From: Rugosimonospora acidiphila
GTDB taxonomy: Bacteria > Actinomycetota > Actinomycetes > Mycobacteriales > Micromonosporaceae
Direction of reading: 5' to 3'
Length of the DNA stretch: 64,000 bases
NCBI RefSeq assembly: GCF_039543385.1
Contig: NZ_BAABJQ010000001.1
Location: 496,001 to 560,000 of the forward strand
Part shown: piece after piece, positions 1-8,919 of the stretch
Numbering within the stretch: the first letter of the stretch is position 1
Layout of the letters: each line of letters opens with the position of its first letter
Notes under the pieces: generated by a model
What the model was told of the DNA's origin: nothing
The model's input: only the letters and a program-made list of their open reading frames with translations
The model's database searches: none
Position numbers and translations under genes: made by a program

Positions 1-345
1 GTCCGGGTTCGGATCGTCCCCGGTACCGGTGAGTTCACCCTCAACCGCAGGGCCATCGAGAACTACTTCCCGAGCAAGGTTCACCAGCAGCTGGTCCGTG
101 AGCCGCTGGCGATCACCGAGCGGCTCGAGAGCCTGGACGTCTTCGCCAACCTGCGGGGCGGCGGGATCACCGGCCAGGCCGGTGCACTCCGGCTGGCCAT
201 CGCCCGGGCCCTGTGCGACCTGGACCCCGATCTGCGTCCGGCGCTGAAGAAGGCCGGGTTCCTGACGCGTGACGCCCGCGTTACCGAAAGTAAGAAGTAT
301 GGTCTGAAGAAGGCGCGTAAGGCCCCGCAGTACTCCAAGCGCTGA
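1..345 (+). CDS. rpsI: 30S ribosomal protein S9 (5' partial)
   Basis: The reading frame is open from the first base of the window to TGA at 343-345, giving the last 114 residues; the start lies outside. The family motifs are intact: GTGEFTLN near the beginning, a central GGGITGQAGA loop and the basic C-terminal tail ending QYSKR, which reaches into the ribosomal P site. S9 is a core protein of the small subunit. It is normally co-transcribed behind rplM, which should lie just upstream. A strong terminator follows 25 bases after the stop, so glmM starts a new unit. Confidence 0.97.
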   Translation, partial: VRVRIVPGTGEFTLNRRAIENYFPSKVHQQLVREPLAITERLESLDVFANLRGGGITGQAGALRLAIARALCDLDPDLRPALKKAGFLTRDARVTESKKYGLKKARKAPQYSKR

Positions 346-369
346 CCTCTTTGTTTGCCCGAACTCCGG

Positions 370-418
370 CCGGGCACGCTGCCTCTCATGGGAGGCAGCG
401 TGCCCGGTTCTTTCTTTT
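370..418 (+). terminator. Rho-independent terminator after rpsI
   Basis: A perfect 16-bp stem (370-385 with 392-407) closes a six-base loop and is followed by the T-rich tail 408-418. It ends the ribosomal protein operon just before the glmM ribosome binding site (AGGAGGT at 420-426). Confidence 0.9.
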
Positions 419-433
419 CAGGAGGTAACCCAG

Positions 434-1774
434 ATGGGTCGGCTTTTTGGTACCGACGGCGTACGTGGCCGGGCGAACGCGGATCTCACGCCCGAGCTAG
501 CGCTGTCCCTCGCCGTCTCGGCGGCGCACACCCTTGCCGAACGAGATCGCAGCCACCCGCCCGTGGCGATGGTCGGTCGCGACCCCCGGGCCAGCGGGGA
601 GATGCTGGAGGCCGCCGTGGTGGCCGGGCTGGCCAGCGCGGGTGCGACCGTGATCCGGCTCGGGGTGCTGCCCACGCCGGGCGTGGCGTACCTGGTCAGC
701 GACGCGCGCGCGGACCTGGGCGTGATGATTTCGGCCTCGCACAACCCGATGCCGGACAACGGGATCAAGCTGTTCGCCGCGGGCGGGCACAAGCTGCCCG
801 ACGACATCGAGGACGCGATCGAGGCCGGGCTGGGTGCGCCCTTCGACCGGCCGACCGGCGCGCGGGTGGGTCGGGTGCACGATCTGATCGATGGCGTTGA
901 GCACTACGTGAACCACCTGGTCGACAGCGTGCCGCACCGGCTCGACGGCTTGACCGTGGTGGTGGACTGCGCCAACGGGGCGGCGTCGGACGTGGCGCCG
1001 GCCGCGTACGAGCGGGCCGGTGCCCGGGTGATCGCGATCCACGCGGAGCCCGATGGGCTCAACATCAACGACGGCTGCGGTTCCACGCACCTGTCGGCGG
1101 TCCGGGCGGCGGTCCTGGAACACGGCGCCGACCTGGGCATCGCGCACGACGGTGACGCGGACCGGTGCCTCGCGGTCACGTCGACCGGCGAGGAGATCGA
1201 CGGCGATCAGATCATGGCGATCCTGGCACTGGCCATGCAGGAGGCCGGCACGCTCACCAACGACACGCTGGTGGCGACCGTGATGAGCAACCTGGGCCTG
1301 CGGCTGGCGATGTCCGCGGCCGGGGTGCGGCTGGTCGAGACCAAGGTCGGCGACCGGTACGTGCTGGAGGCGCTGCGCAGCGGCCGGTTCACGCTGGGCG
1401 GCGAGCAGAGCGGGCACGTGGTCATGCCGGACCACGCCACGACCGGTGACGGCATCCTCACCGGCCTGCACCTGATGGCGCGGGTGGCGTCGACCGGAAA
1501 GACGCTGGCCGAGCTGGCGGCGGTGGTGACCAAGCTGCCGCAGGTGCTGATCAACGTGCCGGTCGCCGACCGGTCGTCCGCCGCCTCGGCGCCGGACGTC
1601 GAGGCGGCGGTGGCCACCGCTACTTCGGAATTGGGCGAGGAGGGACGGGTACTGCTCCGCCCCTCGGGTACCGAACAGTTGGTACGCGTGATGGTCGAGG
1701 CTCCGACCGAGGACGTGGCGGGTGCGGTCGCCGAGCGCATCGCGACCGTGGTGCGGGCCGCCAGCCCCGCCTGA
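434..1774 (+). CDS. glmM: phosphoglucosamine mutase
   Basis: Converts glucosamine-6-phosphate to glucosamine-1-phosphate for UDP-GlcNAc and peptidoglycan synthesis. The 446-residue length is normal. The N terminus has FGTDGVRG, the phosphoserine loop is ISASHNP with Ser102, the metal site is DGDADR at residues 240-245, GGEQSGH marks domain 3, and RPSGTE in domain 4 binds the sugar phosphate. The ATG follows a near-perfect AGGAGGT at proper spacing. GlmS, the preceding step of the pathway, is the next gene, so the two genes carry consecutive reactions, although a hairpin separates them. Confidence 0.97.
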   Translation: MGRLFGTDGVRGRANADLTPELALSLAVSAAHTLAERDRSHPPVAMVGRDPRASGEMLEAAVVAGLASAGATVIRLGVLPTPGVAYLVSDARADLGVMISASHNPMPDNGIKLFAAGGHKLPDDIEDAIEAGLGAPFDRPTGARVGRVHDLIDGVEHYVNHLVDSVPHRLDGLTVVVDCANGAASDVAPAAYERAGARVIAIHAEPDGLNINDGCGSTHLSAVRAAVLEHGADLGIAHDGDADRCLAVTSTGEEIDGDQIMAILALAMQEAGTLTNDTLVATVMSNLGLRLAMSAAGVRLVETKVGDRYVLEALRSGRFTLGGEQSGHVVMPDHATTGDGILTGLHLMARVASTGKTLAELAAVVTKLPQVLINVPVADRSSAASAPDVEAAVATATSELGEEGRVLLRPSGTEQLVRVMVEAPTEDVAGAVAERIATVVRAASPA

Positions 1775-1785
1775 GCAGACCCTGC

Positions 1786-1814
1786 GCTCCGGGGCGGTTC
1801 CGCCGCCCCGGAGC
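1786..1814 (+). terminator. GC-rich hairpin after glmM
   Basis: A perfect 12-bp stem (1786-1797 with 1803-1814) has a five-base loop and no T tail. This is a common form of terminator in high-GC actinobacteria. It separates glmM from the glmS promoter region. Confidence 0.65.
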
Positions 1815-1939
1815 CGCCGCGCCGCGTCGCCCTACTACGGGGCAATTTGTCGCTATAACGCGCCATCTGAACGCATTGACGCGCAAAGCCTCTGAGCGAA
1901 TGTCGGGTCTTTGCGCACAGCAGCTGCGCGAAACTCTGG

Positions 1940-1953
1940 TAGGGTCAAATGAG
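1940..1953 (+). promoter_or_regulatory. Probable -10 box of leaderless glmS
   Basis: TAGGGT at 1940-1945 lies seven bases before the GTG at 1953, so transcription would begin at or next to the start codon. The same bases could be read as a weak AGGGT Shine-Dalgarno, so this is an inference. Confidence 0.45.
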
Positions 1954-3878
1954 TGTGCGGCATCGTGGGATATACGGGCGCCCGCGCGGCGCTAGGCATC
2001 GTCCTTGACGGTCTTCGTCGCCTGGAGTATCGCGGGTACGACTCCGCGGGCGTGGCGGTCGTCGCCGAAGGTGGGCTGCTGGTCTGCAAGCGCGCCGGCA
2101 AGCTCGCCAACCTGGAGAAGGCGCTGTCCGAGCGCGACGACTGGCAGCCCCCGGCCCAGTCGGGCGACGGGGCCGGCCAGGGTGGCGGGGCGGCGCCGTC
2201 GCCGACCGGGATCTCCGGCGGCACCACCGCCATCGGCCACACCCGCTGGGCCACCCACGGTGGCCCGACCGACCGGAACGCCCACCCCCACCTGTCCAGC
2301 GACTGCCGGGTGGGCGTGATCCACAACGGCATCATCGAGAACTTCGCCCAGCTCCGCGACGAGTTGGAGGGGTGCGACGTCGAGTTCGCCAGCGACACCG
2401 ACACCGAGTGCGTCGCGCACCTGCTGTGCCGGGAGCTGGAGCAGTCCGGCGTCGAGGACCTGGCCGAGGCGATGCGGCGGGTCTGCCGGCGGCTGGAGGG
2501 CGCGTTCACCCTCCTCGCGGTCGACGCCAACGCCCCCGACACCGTGGTCGGTGCCCGGCGCAGCTCGCCCCTGGTGGTCGGCCGCGGCGACGGCGAAAAC
2601 TACCTGGCCAGTGACGTCTCCGCGTTCATCGAGCACACCCGGGACGCGATCGAGCTGGGGCAGGACCAGGTAGTGGTGATCACCCCGGACGAGGTGGTCA
2701 TCACCGACTTCGCCGGCAACGTGACGGCCGGTAAGGATTTCCACATCGACTGGGACGCCTCGGCCGCCGAAAAGGGCGGGTACGACTACTTCATGCTCAA
2801 GGAGATCGCCGAGCAGCCGCAGGCGGTCGCCGAGACGCTGATCGGCCGGCTCACCGAGGCCGGCGAGATCGCCCTGGACGAGGTCCGCATCACCGACCAG
2901 GATCTCCGCGACATCGACAAGATCTTCATCGTCGCCTGCGGCACGGCGTACCACGCCGGCATGGTCGCCAAGTACGCCATCGAGCACTGGACCCGGATCC
3001 CGTGCGAGGTGGAGCTGGCCAGCGAGTTCCGGTACCGGGACCCGGTGCTCGACCGCTCCACGCTGCTGGTGGCCATCTCCCAGTCCGGCGAGACCATGGA
3101 CACCCTGATGGCGCTGCGCCACGCGAAGGAGCAGAAGGCGCGGGTACTGGCCATCTGCAACACCAACGGCTCCACCATTCCGCGTGAGTCGGACGGCGTG
3201 CTGTACACCCACGCCGGGCCGGAGATCGCGGTCGCCTCGACCAAGGCGTTCCTCACCCAGCTGGTCGCCTGCTACCTGGTGGGACTGCACCTGGCACAGG
3301 TGCGGGGGATCAAGTACGCCGACGAGGTCGGTGCGGTGGTGGCGCAGCTGCAGGCGATGCCCTCCAAGGTCGAGGAGGTGCTCACCACCATGGAGCCGGT
3401 GCGGGAACTGGCCCGGGAACTCGCCAACTCGCGCAGCGTGCTGTTCATCGGACGGCACGTCGGGTACCCGGTGGCGCTGGAGGGTGCGCTCAAGCTCAAG
3501 GAGCTGGCGTACATGCACGCCGAGGGCTTCGCGGCCGGCGAGCTCAAGCACGGGCCGATCGCGCTGATCGACGAGGGCACCCCGGTCGTGTGCGTGGTTC
3601 CGTCGCCGGCCGGCCGGGGAGTGCTGCACGACAAGATCGTGTCGAACATCCAGGAGATCCGGGCGCGCGGAGCGCGCACGATCGTGATCGCCGAGGAGGG
3701 TGACGACGCGGTCCTGCCGTACGCGGACGACCTGGTCCGGGTGCCGCGCACGCCCACCCTGCTCGCGCCGCTGGTGACGACCGTGCCGCTGCAGGTACTG
3801 GCCTGCGAGATCGCGGCGTCGCGGGGACACGACGTGGACCAGCCGCGCAACCTCGCCAAGTCGGTGACCGTGGAGTGA
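1953..3878 (+). CDS. glmS: glutamine--fructose-6-phosphate aminotransferase (isomerizing)
   Basis: Makes glucosamine-6-phosphate from fructose-6-phosphate and glutamine, the committed step of amino-sugar synthesis. The GTG start puts the N-terminal nucleophile Cys at position 2 (CGIVGYTG), exposed once Met is removed. The glutaminase domain is followed by two SIS sugar-isomerase domains with SQSGET, and the protein ends in the conserved LAKSVTVE. A Gly/Pro-rich insertion near residues 70-90 of the glutaminase domain lengthens it to 641 residues. No glmS ribozyme was recognised in the 178 bases upstream; control is probably at transcription. Confidence 0.97.
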   Translation: MCGIVGYTGARAALGIVLDGLRRLEYRGYDSAGVAVVAEGGLLVCKRAGKLANLEKALSERDDWQPPAQSGDGAGQGGGAAPSPTGISGGTTAIGHTRWATHGGPTDRNAHPHLSSDCRVGVIHNGIIENFAQLRDELEGCDVEFASDTDTECVAHLLCRELEQSGVEDLAEAMRRVCRRLEGAFTLLAVDANAPDTVVGARRSSPLVVGRGDGENYLASDVSAFIEHTRDAIELGQDQVVVITPDEVVITDFAGNVTAGKDFHIDWDASAAEKGGYDYFMLKEIAEQPQAVAETLIGRLTEAGEIALDEVRITDQDLRDIDKIFIVACGTAYHAGMVAKYAIEHWTRIPCEVELASEFRYRDPVLDRSTLLVAISQSGETMDTLMALRHAKEQKARVLAICNTNGSTIPRESDGVLYTHAGPEIAVASTKAFLTQLVACYLVGLHLAQVRGIKYADEVGAVVAQLQAMPSKVEEVLTTMEPVRELARELANSRSVLFIGRHVGYPVALEGALKLKELAYMHAEGFAAGELKHGPIALIDEGTPVVCVVPSPAGRGVLHDKIVSNIQEIRARGARTIVIAEEGDDAVLPYADDLVRVPRTPTLLAPLVTTVPLQVLACEIAASRGHDVDQPRNLAKSVTVE

Positions 3879-3949
3879 CCCGGAGGCCACTCCTCGCGCC
3901 ACGCTGATCCGCCCCGACGGTTGCCGGGTGCGGATCCGGACGGGTTTCG

Positions 3950-3962
3950 TAGGGTGGACGGG
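3950..3962 (+). promoter_or_regulatory. Probable -10 box of leaderless acpS
   Basis: TAGGGT at 3950-3955 is six bases before the GTG at 3962. No clear Shine-Dalgarno sequence is present, which fits a leaderless mRNA. Confidence 0.45.
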
Positions 3963-4360
3963 TGATCGTGGCTGTCGGCATCGACGTCGTGCTGGTCGAC
4001 CGGTTCGCCCGCGCGCTGGGGCGCACCCCGCTGCTGGCCGACCGGCTGTTCACCGAGTCGGAAAGGTCTACCCGGTCCGGCAACCAGCGCTCGGCGGAGT
4101 CCCTGGCCGCCCGGTTCGCCGCCAAGGAGGCGGTGGCCAAGGCGCTGGGCGCGCCCGCCGGGCTGCACTGGCACGACTGCGAGGTGGTCGCCGACCCGGA
4201 CGGCCGGCCCTGGCTGACGGTCTCGGGAACGGTGGCGGCGGCCGCGGCGGAGAAGAACATCGGCAGGTGGCACCTGTCGCTGTCGCACGACGGCGGCATA
4301 GCCTCGGCCATGGTCGTCGCGGAGACGGGCGATCAGGACGCGGCCGGGCAGAGCCGGTGA
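3962..4360 (+). CDS. acpS: holo-[acyl-carrier-protein] synthase
   Basis: Transfers 4'-phosphopantetheine from CoA to acyl carrier protein, activating fatty-acid synthesis. The protein has 132 residues, typical for the small AcpS class. It shows GIDVV with the Mg-binding Asp near residue 8, the RFAAKEA helix carrying the second acidic metal ligand, and the WHLSLSHD strand near the C terminus. It starts at GTG and sits 83 bases after glmS. The following nnr gene begins 64 bases later, so the two may share a transcript. Confidence 0.94.
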   Translation: MIVAVGIDVVLVDRFARALGRTPLLADRLFTESERSTRSGNQRSAESLAARFAAKEAVAKALGAPAGLHWHDCEVVADPDGRPWLTVSGTVAAAAAEKNIGRWHLSLSHDGGIASAMVVAETGDQDAAGQSR

Positions 4361-4424
4361 GCGGCCATCGGAAGGGTCGACCACGCGGCGCGGTCTCGTC
4401 GCGCAGACGGAAGGGGCGGCGCCG

Positions 4425-5879
4425 GTGAGTAGCGGAGCCTGGCGGGTAACCGACGTGCGGGCAGCCGAAGAGGCGTTGATGGCCACCGTGCCGGCCGGCA
4501 CGCTGATGCAGCGCGCCGCGGCCGGCCTCGCCCGGCGCTGCGCCCAACTGCTGGCCGACCGGTTCGGCGGGGTCTACGGGCGGCGGGTGCTGCTGCTGAT
4601 CGGTGCGGGTAGCAACGGCGGGGACGCGCTCTTCGCGGGCGCGCGGCTGGCCGCCCGTGGCGTGGTGGTGCGGGCGCTGCTGCTGGACCCTGGCCGGGCG
4701 CACGCGGAGGGGCTCGCCGCGCTGCGGGCCGCCGGCGCTATCACCGTGGACTCCGCGCCGGCCGCCGTGGACCTGGTGATGGACGGCGTCGTCGGCATCG
4801 GCGGCCGGGGAGGCCTGCGCCCGGCCGCGGCCTCGGTGGTCTCGGCCGCGGCGACCGCCAACGCCTCCGACGGCGGGCGCCCGATCATGGTCGCCGTGGA
4901 CGTGCCGTCCGGCGTCGATCCGGACACCGGTGAGGTACCTGGCGAGGCGGTCACCGCCGACGTCACGGTCACCTTCGGCTGCCTCAAGCCGGGACTCGTG
5001 GTGGGGGCCGGTGCGGTCCGGGCCGGCCTGGTCGACCTGGTCGACATCGGGCTGTCGCTGCCGGAGCCGCCGGTACTGCGGATCGCCGCGCAGGCGGACG
5101 TCCGGGGCTGGTGGCCGGTCGCCGGGCGGGATTCGGACAAGTACCGCCGTGGTGTGGTCGGGGTGGCCACCGGCTCGTCGACGTACCCGGGCGCCGCCGT
5201 GCTGTCGGTGGCCGGGGCGAGCGCGGGACCGGCCGGGATGGTCCGGTACGCGGGCTCGGCCGCCGACTACATCCGGCAGCGCCACCCGTCGGCCGTGGTG
5301 ACCGGGAGCGTGACCGGCGCCGGGCGGGTGCAGGCGTGGGTGTGCGGGTCGGGGCTGGGTACCGACGAGCGGGCGATCGGCGAGCTGAGGGCGGTGCTGG
5401 CGGCCCCGGTACCGGTGTGCCTGGACGCGGACGCGTTGGGGCTGGTCATGCACGGGCCGGTACGGGAGCGCCTGGCGCAGCGGTCCGCGCCGACGGTGGT
5501 GACCCCGCACGATCGCGAATTCGCCCGGCTCGCCGGCGCGCCGCCGGGCGCCGACCGGGTCGCCTCGGCGCTCGGGCTGGCCGCGCAGCTGAACGTGACG
5601 GTGCTGCTCAAGGGCGACCGCACGGTGGTGGCGTCGCCGGACGGGGAGGTCTGGGTGAACCCGACGGGCACCGCGGCCCTGGCCAGCGGGGGTACCGGTG
5701 ACGTGCTGGCCGGGCTGCTCGGTTCGCTGCTGGCCGGCGGCCTGAGTGCGGTGCGGGCGGCGGTGGCCGCGGCGTACGCGCACGGTATGGCCGGTCGGGC
5801 CGCAGCCGAGGACGGCCCGGTGACCTCGGCGGACGTGGCGGCCGCGCTGCGTTCGAGCGTCGGTGTCCTGCTCGCCTGA
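4425..5879 (+). CDS. nnr: bifunctional NAD(P)HX epimerase / ADP-dependent NAD(P)HX dehydratase
   Basis: Repairs hydrated NAD(P)HX back to NAD(P)H. The N-terminal YjeF_N epimerase half (about residues 1-215) has the AGSNGGDALF loop and VDVPSGVDPDTG. The C-terminal carbohydrate-kinase-like dehydratase half has VVTPHDREFARL, LKGDRTVV and NPTGTAALASGGTGDVLAG near the catalytic Asp. The 484-residue length is normal for the fused enzyme. The GTG start precedes SSGAWRVTDVRAAEE. Placement between acpS and alr is conserved in actinomycetes. Confidence 0.93.
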   Translation: MSSGAWRVTDVRAAEEALMATVPAGTLMQRAAAGLARRCAQLLADRFGGVYGRRVLLLIGAGSNGGDALFAGARLAARGVVVRALLLDPGRAHAEGLAALRAAGAITVDSAPAAVDLVMDGVVGIGGRGGLRPAAASVVSAAATANASDGGRPIMVAVDVPSGVDPDTGEVPGEAVTADVTVTFGCLKPGLVVGAGAVRAGLVDLVDIGLSLPEPPVLRIAAQADVRGWWPVAGRDSDKYRRGVVGVATGSSTYPGAAVLSVAGASAGPAGMVRYAGSAADYIRQRHPSAVVTGSVTGAGRVQAWVCGSGLGTDERAIGELRAVLAAPVPVCLDADALGLVMHGPVRERLAQRSAPTVVTPHDREFARLAGAPPGADRVASALGLAAQLNVTVLLKGDRTVVASPDGEVWVNPTGTAALASGGTGDVLAGLLGSLLAGGLSAVRAAVAAAYAHGMAGRAAAEDGPVTSADVAAALRSSVGVLLA

Positions 5880-5966
5880 TCGCGATGTCGATGGTGCGTC
5901 GAGGCCGCCTTGGTGGGGCGGTGGGGCCGGCGTCGGTGGGTACCGGCTCCCTAGGTGACCGGCCGG

Positions 5967-5980
5967 TAGGGTAGGGGACA
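5967..5980 (+). promoter_or_regulatory. Probable -10 box of leaderless alr
   Basis: TAGGGT at 5967-5972 stands seven bases before ATG 5980. The purine-rich AGGGGAC between them could alternatively act as a ribosome binding site. Confidence 0.4.
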
Positions 5981-7101
5981 TGTGGCAGGCCGAGATTCGT
6001 GTCGACCTGGGGGCGATCCGGCACAACGTCACCCGGCTGCGGTCTGGCACCAGCGCCGAGGTGATGGCGGTGGTGAAGGCCGACGGGTACGGGCACGGCA
6101 TGGTGCCGGTCGCCCGAGCCGCGCTCGAGGCGGGCGCCACCTGGCTCGGGGCCGCCACCGTGGAGGAGGCGCTGGCGCTGCGCGCGGCCGGGATCGAGGC
6201 GCCGGTGCTGGCCTGGCTGATCGCGCCGGGGACGCCGCTGGGCGACGCGGTGCGGGCCGGCGTGACCCTCTCGGTAGGCAGCCAGGAGGCGCTGGCCGAG
6301 GCGCTGGCCGCGGCGCGGACCGTGGGTCGGCCGGTCCGGGTACACCTGAAGGTCGACACCGGGCTGAACCGCGGCGGGGCCAAGCCGGCCGACTGGACGG
6401 CGCTGGTCGAGGCCGCGGCGCGGGCGCAGGAGGACGGCCGGCTGGAGGTGGACGGGGTGTGGAGCCACCTCGCCTGCGCGGACCTGGTGGATCACCCGAG
6501 CATCGACGCGCAACTGGCCGAATACCATGACGCGCTGGCCGTGGCGGCCCGTGCCGGGATCACGCCGCGGTACCGGCACCTGGCGAACTCCGCGGCGACG
6601 CTGACCCGACCGGACTGCCACTTCGATCTGGTGCGCGCGGGAATCGCCGTGTACGGGCTGTCTCCGGTACCCGGTGAGACGTTCGGGCTGCGCCCGGCCA
6701 TGACGGTACGAGCACGCGTCATCGTGGCCAAACGGGTACCGGGCGGCGAAGGCGTCTCGTACGGCCACACGTACACCACGAAGGCGCAGACCACCCTGGC
6801 CGTCGTGCCCCTCGGGTACGGCGACGGGGTGCCCCGGCACGCGTCGAATTCGGGGCCGGTGCTGCTCGGCGGCCGCCGCCGTACCGTCGCCGGCCGGGTG
6901 TGTATGGACCAGATAGTGCTTGACTGCGGCGACGATCCGGTGCGGGCCGGCGACGTCGCGGTCCTGTTCGGGCCCGGTGATCAGGGCGAACCGACCGCCG
7001 ACGACTGGGCGGACGCGGTCGGCACCATCAACTACGAGATCGTCACCCGGATGGGCGGAGTTCGCATACCGCGGGTGTACGACGGCGAGGGTGCGGAATG
7101 A
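5980..7101 (+). CDS. alr: alanine racemase
   Basis: A PLP enzyme that interconverts L- and D-alanine for peptidoglycan. VVKADGYGHG carries the PLP Lys33, and the second catalytic base is Tyr261 in SYGHTY. MDQIVLD in the C-terminal beta domain supplies active-site residues from the partner subunit. The 373-residue length is typical. Its last four bases (ATGA) contain the start codon of the following hydrolase, so the two are translationally coupled. Confidence 0.96.
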   Translation: MWQAEIRVDLGAIRHNVTRLRSGTSAEVMAVVKADGYGHGMVPVARAALEAGATWLGAATVEEALALRAAGIEAPVLAWLIAPGTPLGDAVRAGVTLSVGSQEALAEALAAARTVGRPVRVHLKVDTGLNRGGAKPADWTALVEAAARAQEDGRLEVDGVWSHLACADLVDHPSIDAQLAEYHDALAVAARAGITPRYRHLANSAATLTRPDCHFDLVRAGIAVYGLSPVPGETFGLRPAMTVRARVIVAKRVPGGEGVSYGHTYTTKAQTTLAVVPLGYGDGVPRHASNSGPVLLGGRRRTVAGRVCMDQIVLDCGDDPVRAGDVAVLFGPGDQGEPTADDWADAVGTINYEIVTRMGGVRIPRVYDGEGAE

Positions 7102-8216
7102 GTGAGCTGGTTTCGGTGCCGTCCAGGCGCGGCCGGGTGGCGCGCCGGGCGGGCCTGCTGGGCGCGGTGGTTGGTGTGGCCGCCGCCGGGGTAGCAGCAG
7201 GTGTGGCAGCCGAACGACTTCTATTGCGCCGCCGAAGCGCGGTGGCCGCCGATCCCCTGGCGGACGAGCGCTTCGGGCACCTCCCGTACGACGAGGTCAC
7301 GGTCGTCACCACGGCGGACGGGCTGGACCTGTACGTGGAGATCGTGGAGCCCGACGACGGCATCGACCTGGACTTCGGGCTGACCAGCCCGCCGGAGCCG
7401 ACGCTCATCTTCGTCCACGGCTTCTGCCTGGACATGGGTACCTTCCACTTCCAGCGCACCGCGCTGACCCACCGTGGCGCGTACCGCATGGTGTTCTACG
7501 ACCAGCCGGGGCACGGCCAGTCGAGCAAGCTGCGCCAGGGCGAGTACACATTGGACGCTCTCGGCGAGGCGCTCAAGCGGGTCATCGACGAGACCGTCGG
7601 CGACGGGCCGATCGTCCTGATCGGACATTCCATGGGCGGCATGACCATCATGGCCCTCGCCGAGCTGTACCCGCAGCTGTTCACCGACCAGATTCGCGGC
7701 GTCGTGTTCATCTCCACCTCGGCCGGCAAGCTGGACGAGGTCACCTTCGGCATGCCGGACTTCATGGCCAGGTTCAGCCGGCCGCTGGTACCCGTGATCA
7801 CCGGTGCCGGCCGGCTGACCGGCGGGATGATCGACGCTCTGCGCCGCGCCTCGACCGACCTCGCGCAGGCGCTGACCAGGCGCTACGGGTTCGGTACCGA
7901 AAAGCCGAGTCCGGCGTTGGTGAAGTATGTGGAGCAGATGAACGCGCACACCGGGACCGAGGTGGTGGCCCGCTACCTGCGCGCGATCTACACCCACGCG
8001 CGGTACCCGGCACTGGAGGCGCTCAAGCAGACCAGGGTGCTGGTCGTCTCCGGAGACCAGGACAAACTGACCCCACCGGACCACTCGGCGGAGATCTGCC
8101 GGATACTGCCCGACGCGGAGTTCGTCCCGGTTCCCGGTGCCGGGCACCTGGCGCTGCTGGAGCGACCGAACGTGGTGAACGCCGCGCTGACGGAGTTCCT
8201 GGAGCAGGTCGACTGA
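7098..8216 (+). CDS. membrane-anchored alpha/beta hydrolase
   Basis: An alpha/beta-hydrolase fold protein of 372 residues with unknown substrate. A basic N terminus is followed by a hydrophobic Ala/Val/Gly-rich segment (about 19-38), suggesting a membrane anchor with an external catalytic domain. The oxyanion strand is FVHGF, the nucleophile elbow GHSMGG has Ser178, the acid is in SGDQDKLTP (about Asp322) and the base is in GAGHL (His350). It overlaps alr by ATGA and is followed by a 48-codon gene and tsaE. The alr-hydrolase-tsaE order is common in this group, but a specific function cannot be assigned. Confidence 0.88.
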   Translation: MSELVSVPSRRGRVARRAGLLGAVVGVAAAGVAAGVAAERLLLRRRSAVAADPLADERFGHLPYDEVTVVTTADGLDLYVEIVEPDDGIDLDFGLTSPPEPTLIFVHGFCLDMGTFHFQRTALTHRGAYRMVFYDQPGHGQSSKLRQGEYTLDALGEALKRVIDETVGDGPIVLIGHSMGGMTIMALAELYPQLFTDQIRGVVFISTSAGKLDEVTFGMPDFMARFSRPLVPVITGAGRLTGGMIDALRRASTDLAQALTRRYGFGTEKPSPALVKYVEQMNAHTGTEVVARYLRAIYTHARYPALEALKQTRVLVVSGDQDKLTPPDHSAEICRILPDAEFVPVPGAGHLALLERPNVVNAALTEFLEQVD

Positions 8217-8217
8217 G

Positions 8218-8364
8218 ATGCTGACCGAGTGGGCCGCGCTGAGGCGCGAGGTCACCTACCACCCGTCGGCGGCGATCCGGTTCGGCCCGGGTGGTGCGCC
8301 GCTGGCCGCGCTGCGCGAGGATCCGGATTTCGCCGCCCGCTACCTGGCCGGAGTATCGCTGTGA
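8218..8364 (+). CDS. small conserved-looking protein, 48 residues
   Basis: An ATG one base after the hydrolase stop opens a 48-codon frame that ends in TGA overlapping the tsaE start as GTGA. About 42 of 48 codons end in G or C, like neighbouring genes, and it fills the gap exactly. The product begins MLTEWAALRREV and ends AARYLAGVSL. It has no signal peptide, membrane helix or recognised domain. The function is unknown; it may couple translation of the hydrolase to tsaE. Confidence 0.6.
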   Translation: MLTEWAALRREVTYHPSAAIRFGPGGAPLAALREDPDFAARYLAGVSL

Positions 8365-8819
8365 AAACGTTGACCCTGGAGGACACCCAGGCGCTCGGCC
8401 GGCAGCTGGCCGGCGTGCTGCGCCCCGGCGACCTGGTGATCCTCAGCGGGCCGCTCGGCGCCGGCAAGACCGCACTCGCACAGGGGATCGGCGCCGGGCT
8501 GGGGGTCGACGGCGAGGTGACCTCGCCGACCTTCGTCATCGCCCGGATCCACCACGGCGGGCGGGTGCCGCTGGTGCACGCGGACGCGTACCGGCTGGGC
8601 GCCGTGAACGACCCGCTGGGCGAGGTGGACGCGCTGGACCTGGACGCCTCGCTTGAGGATTCGGTCACCCTGGTGGAATGGGGCGAGGGGATGGCCGAAC
8701 AGCTCTCCGACGAGTACCTGGAAATCCGCATCGACCGGCACGACGACGAGTCGCGGGAGATCTCGCTGATTCCGCACGCGGGTGACTGGTCGACCCGGCT
8801 GGCCTCTCTTTTAAAGTGA
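8361..8819 (+). CDS. tsaE: tRNA t6A37 threonylcarbamoyladenosine biosynthesis ATPase TsaE
   Basis: The ATPase that turns over the TsaBDE complex making t6A37 in ANN-decoding tRNAs. The 152-residue protein from the GTG at 8361 shows Walker A (GPLGAGKT), TSPTFV and the Walker B-like LVEWGE. A longer frame opens at 8229 but would overlap the 48-residue gene. The GTG at 8361 fits the GTGA overlap and the family's usual N terminus (KTLTLEDTQALG), so I chose it. tsaB and tsaD lie downstream in the same direction. Confidence 0.93.
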   Translation: MKTLTLEDTQALGRQLAGVLRPGDLVILSGPLGAGKTALAQGIGAGLGVDGEVTSPTFVIARIHHGGRVPLVHADAYRLGAVNDPLGEVDALDLDASLEDSVTLVEWGEGMAEQLSDEYLEIRIDRHDDESREISLIPHAGDWSTRLASLLK

Positions 8820-8919
8820 ATACCGTGTTGCATCGGTTGACGGCGGGTGGCGACTGTGTCGTGTGCTCTTCTCATGTCGCGCCCCTCTGCCTGGGCGTCC
8901 CTTCTGGTCGGGTGACGGC

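Noticed and set aside
1775..1952. glmS ribozyme
   Set aside because: This class is typical of Firmicutes, and neither its cleavage site nor core helices are recognisable here.
4068..6383. Long antisense frame opposite acpS, nnr and alr
   Set aside because: It is opposite well-supported genes and lacks family motifs. Long antisense frames are expected at high GC because stop codons are rare.
8863..8919. Longer tsaB start
   Set aside because: The added 19 residues do not resemble TsaB; the family strand begins right after GTG 8920.
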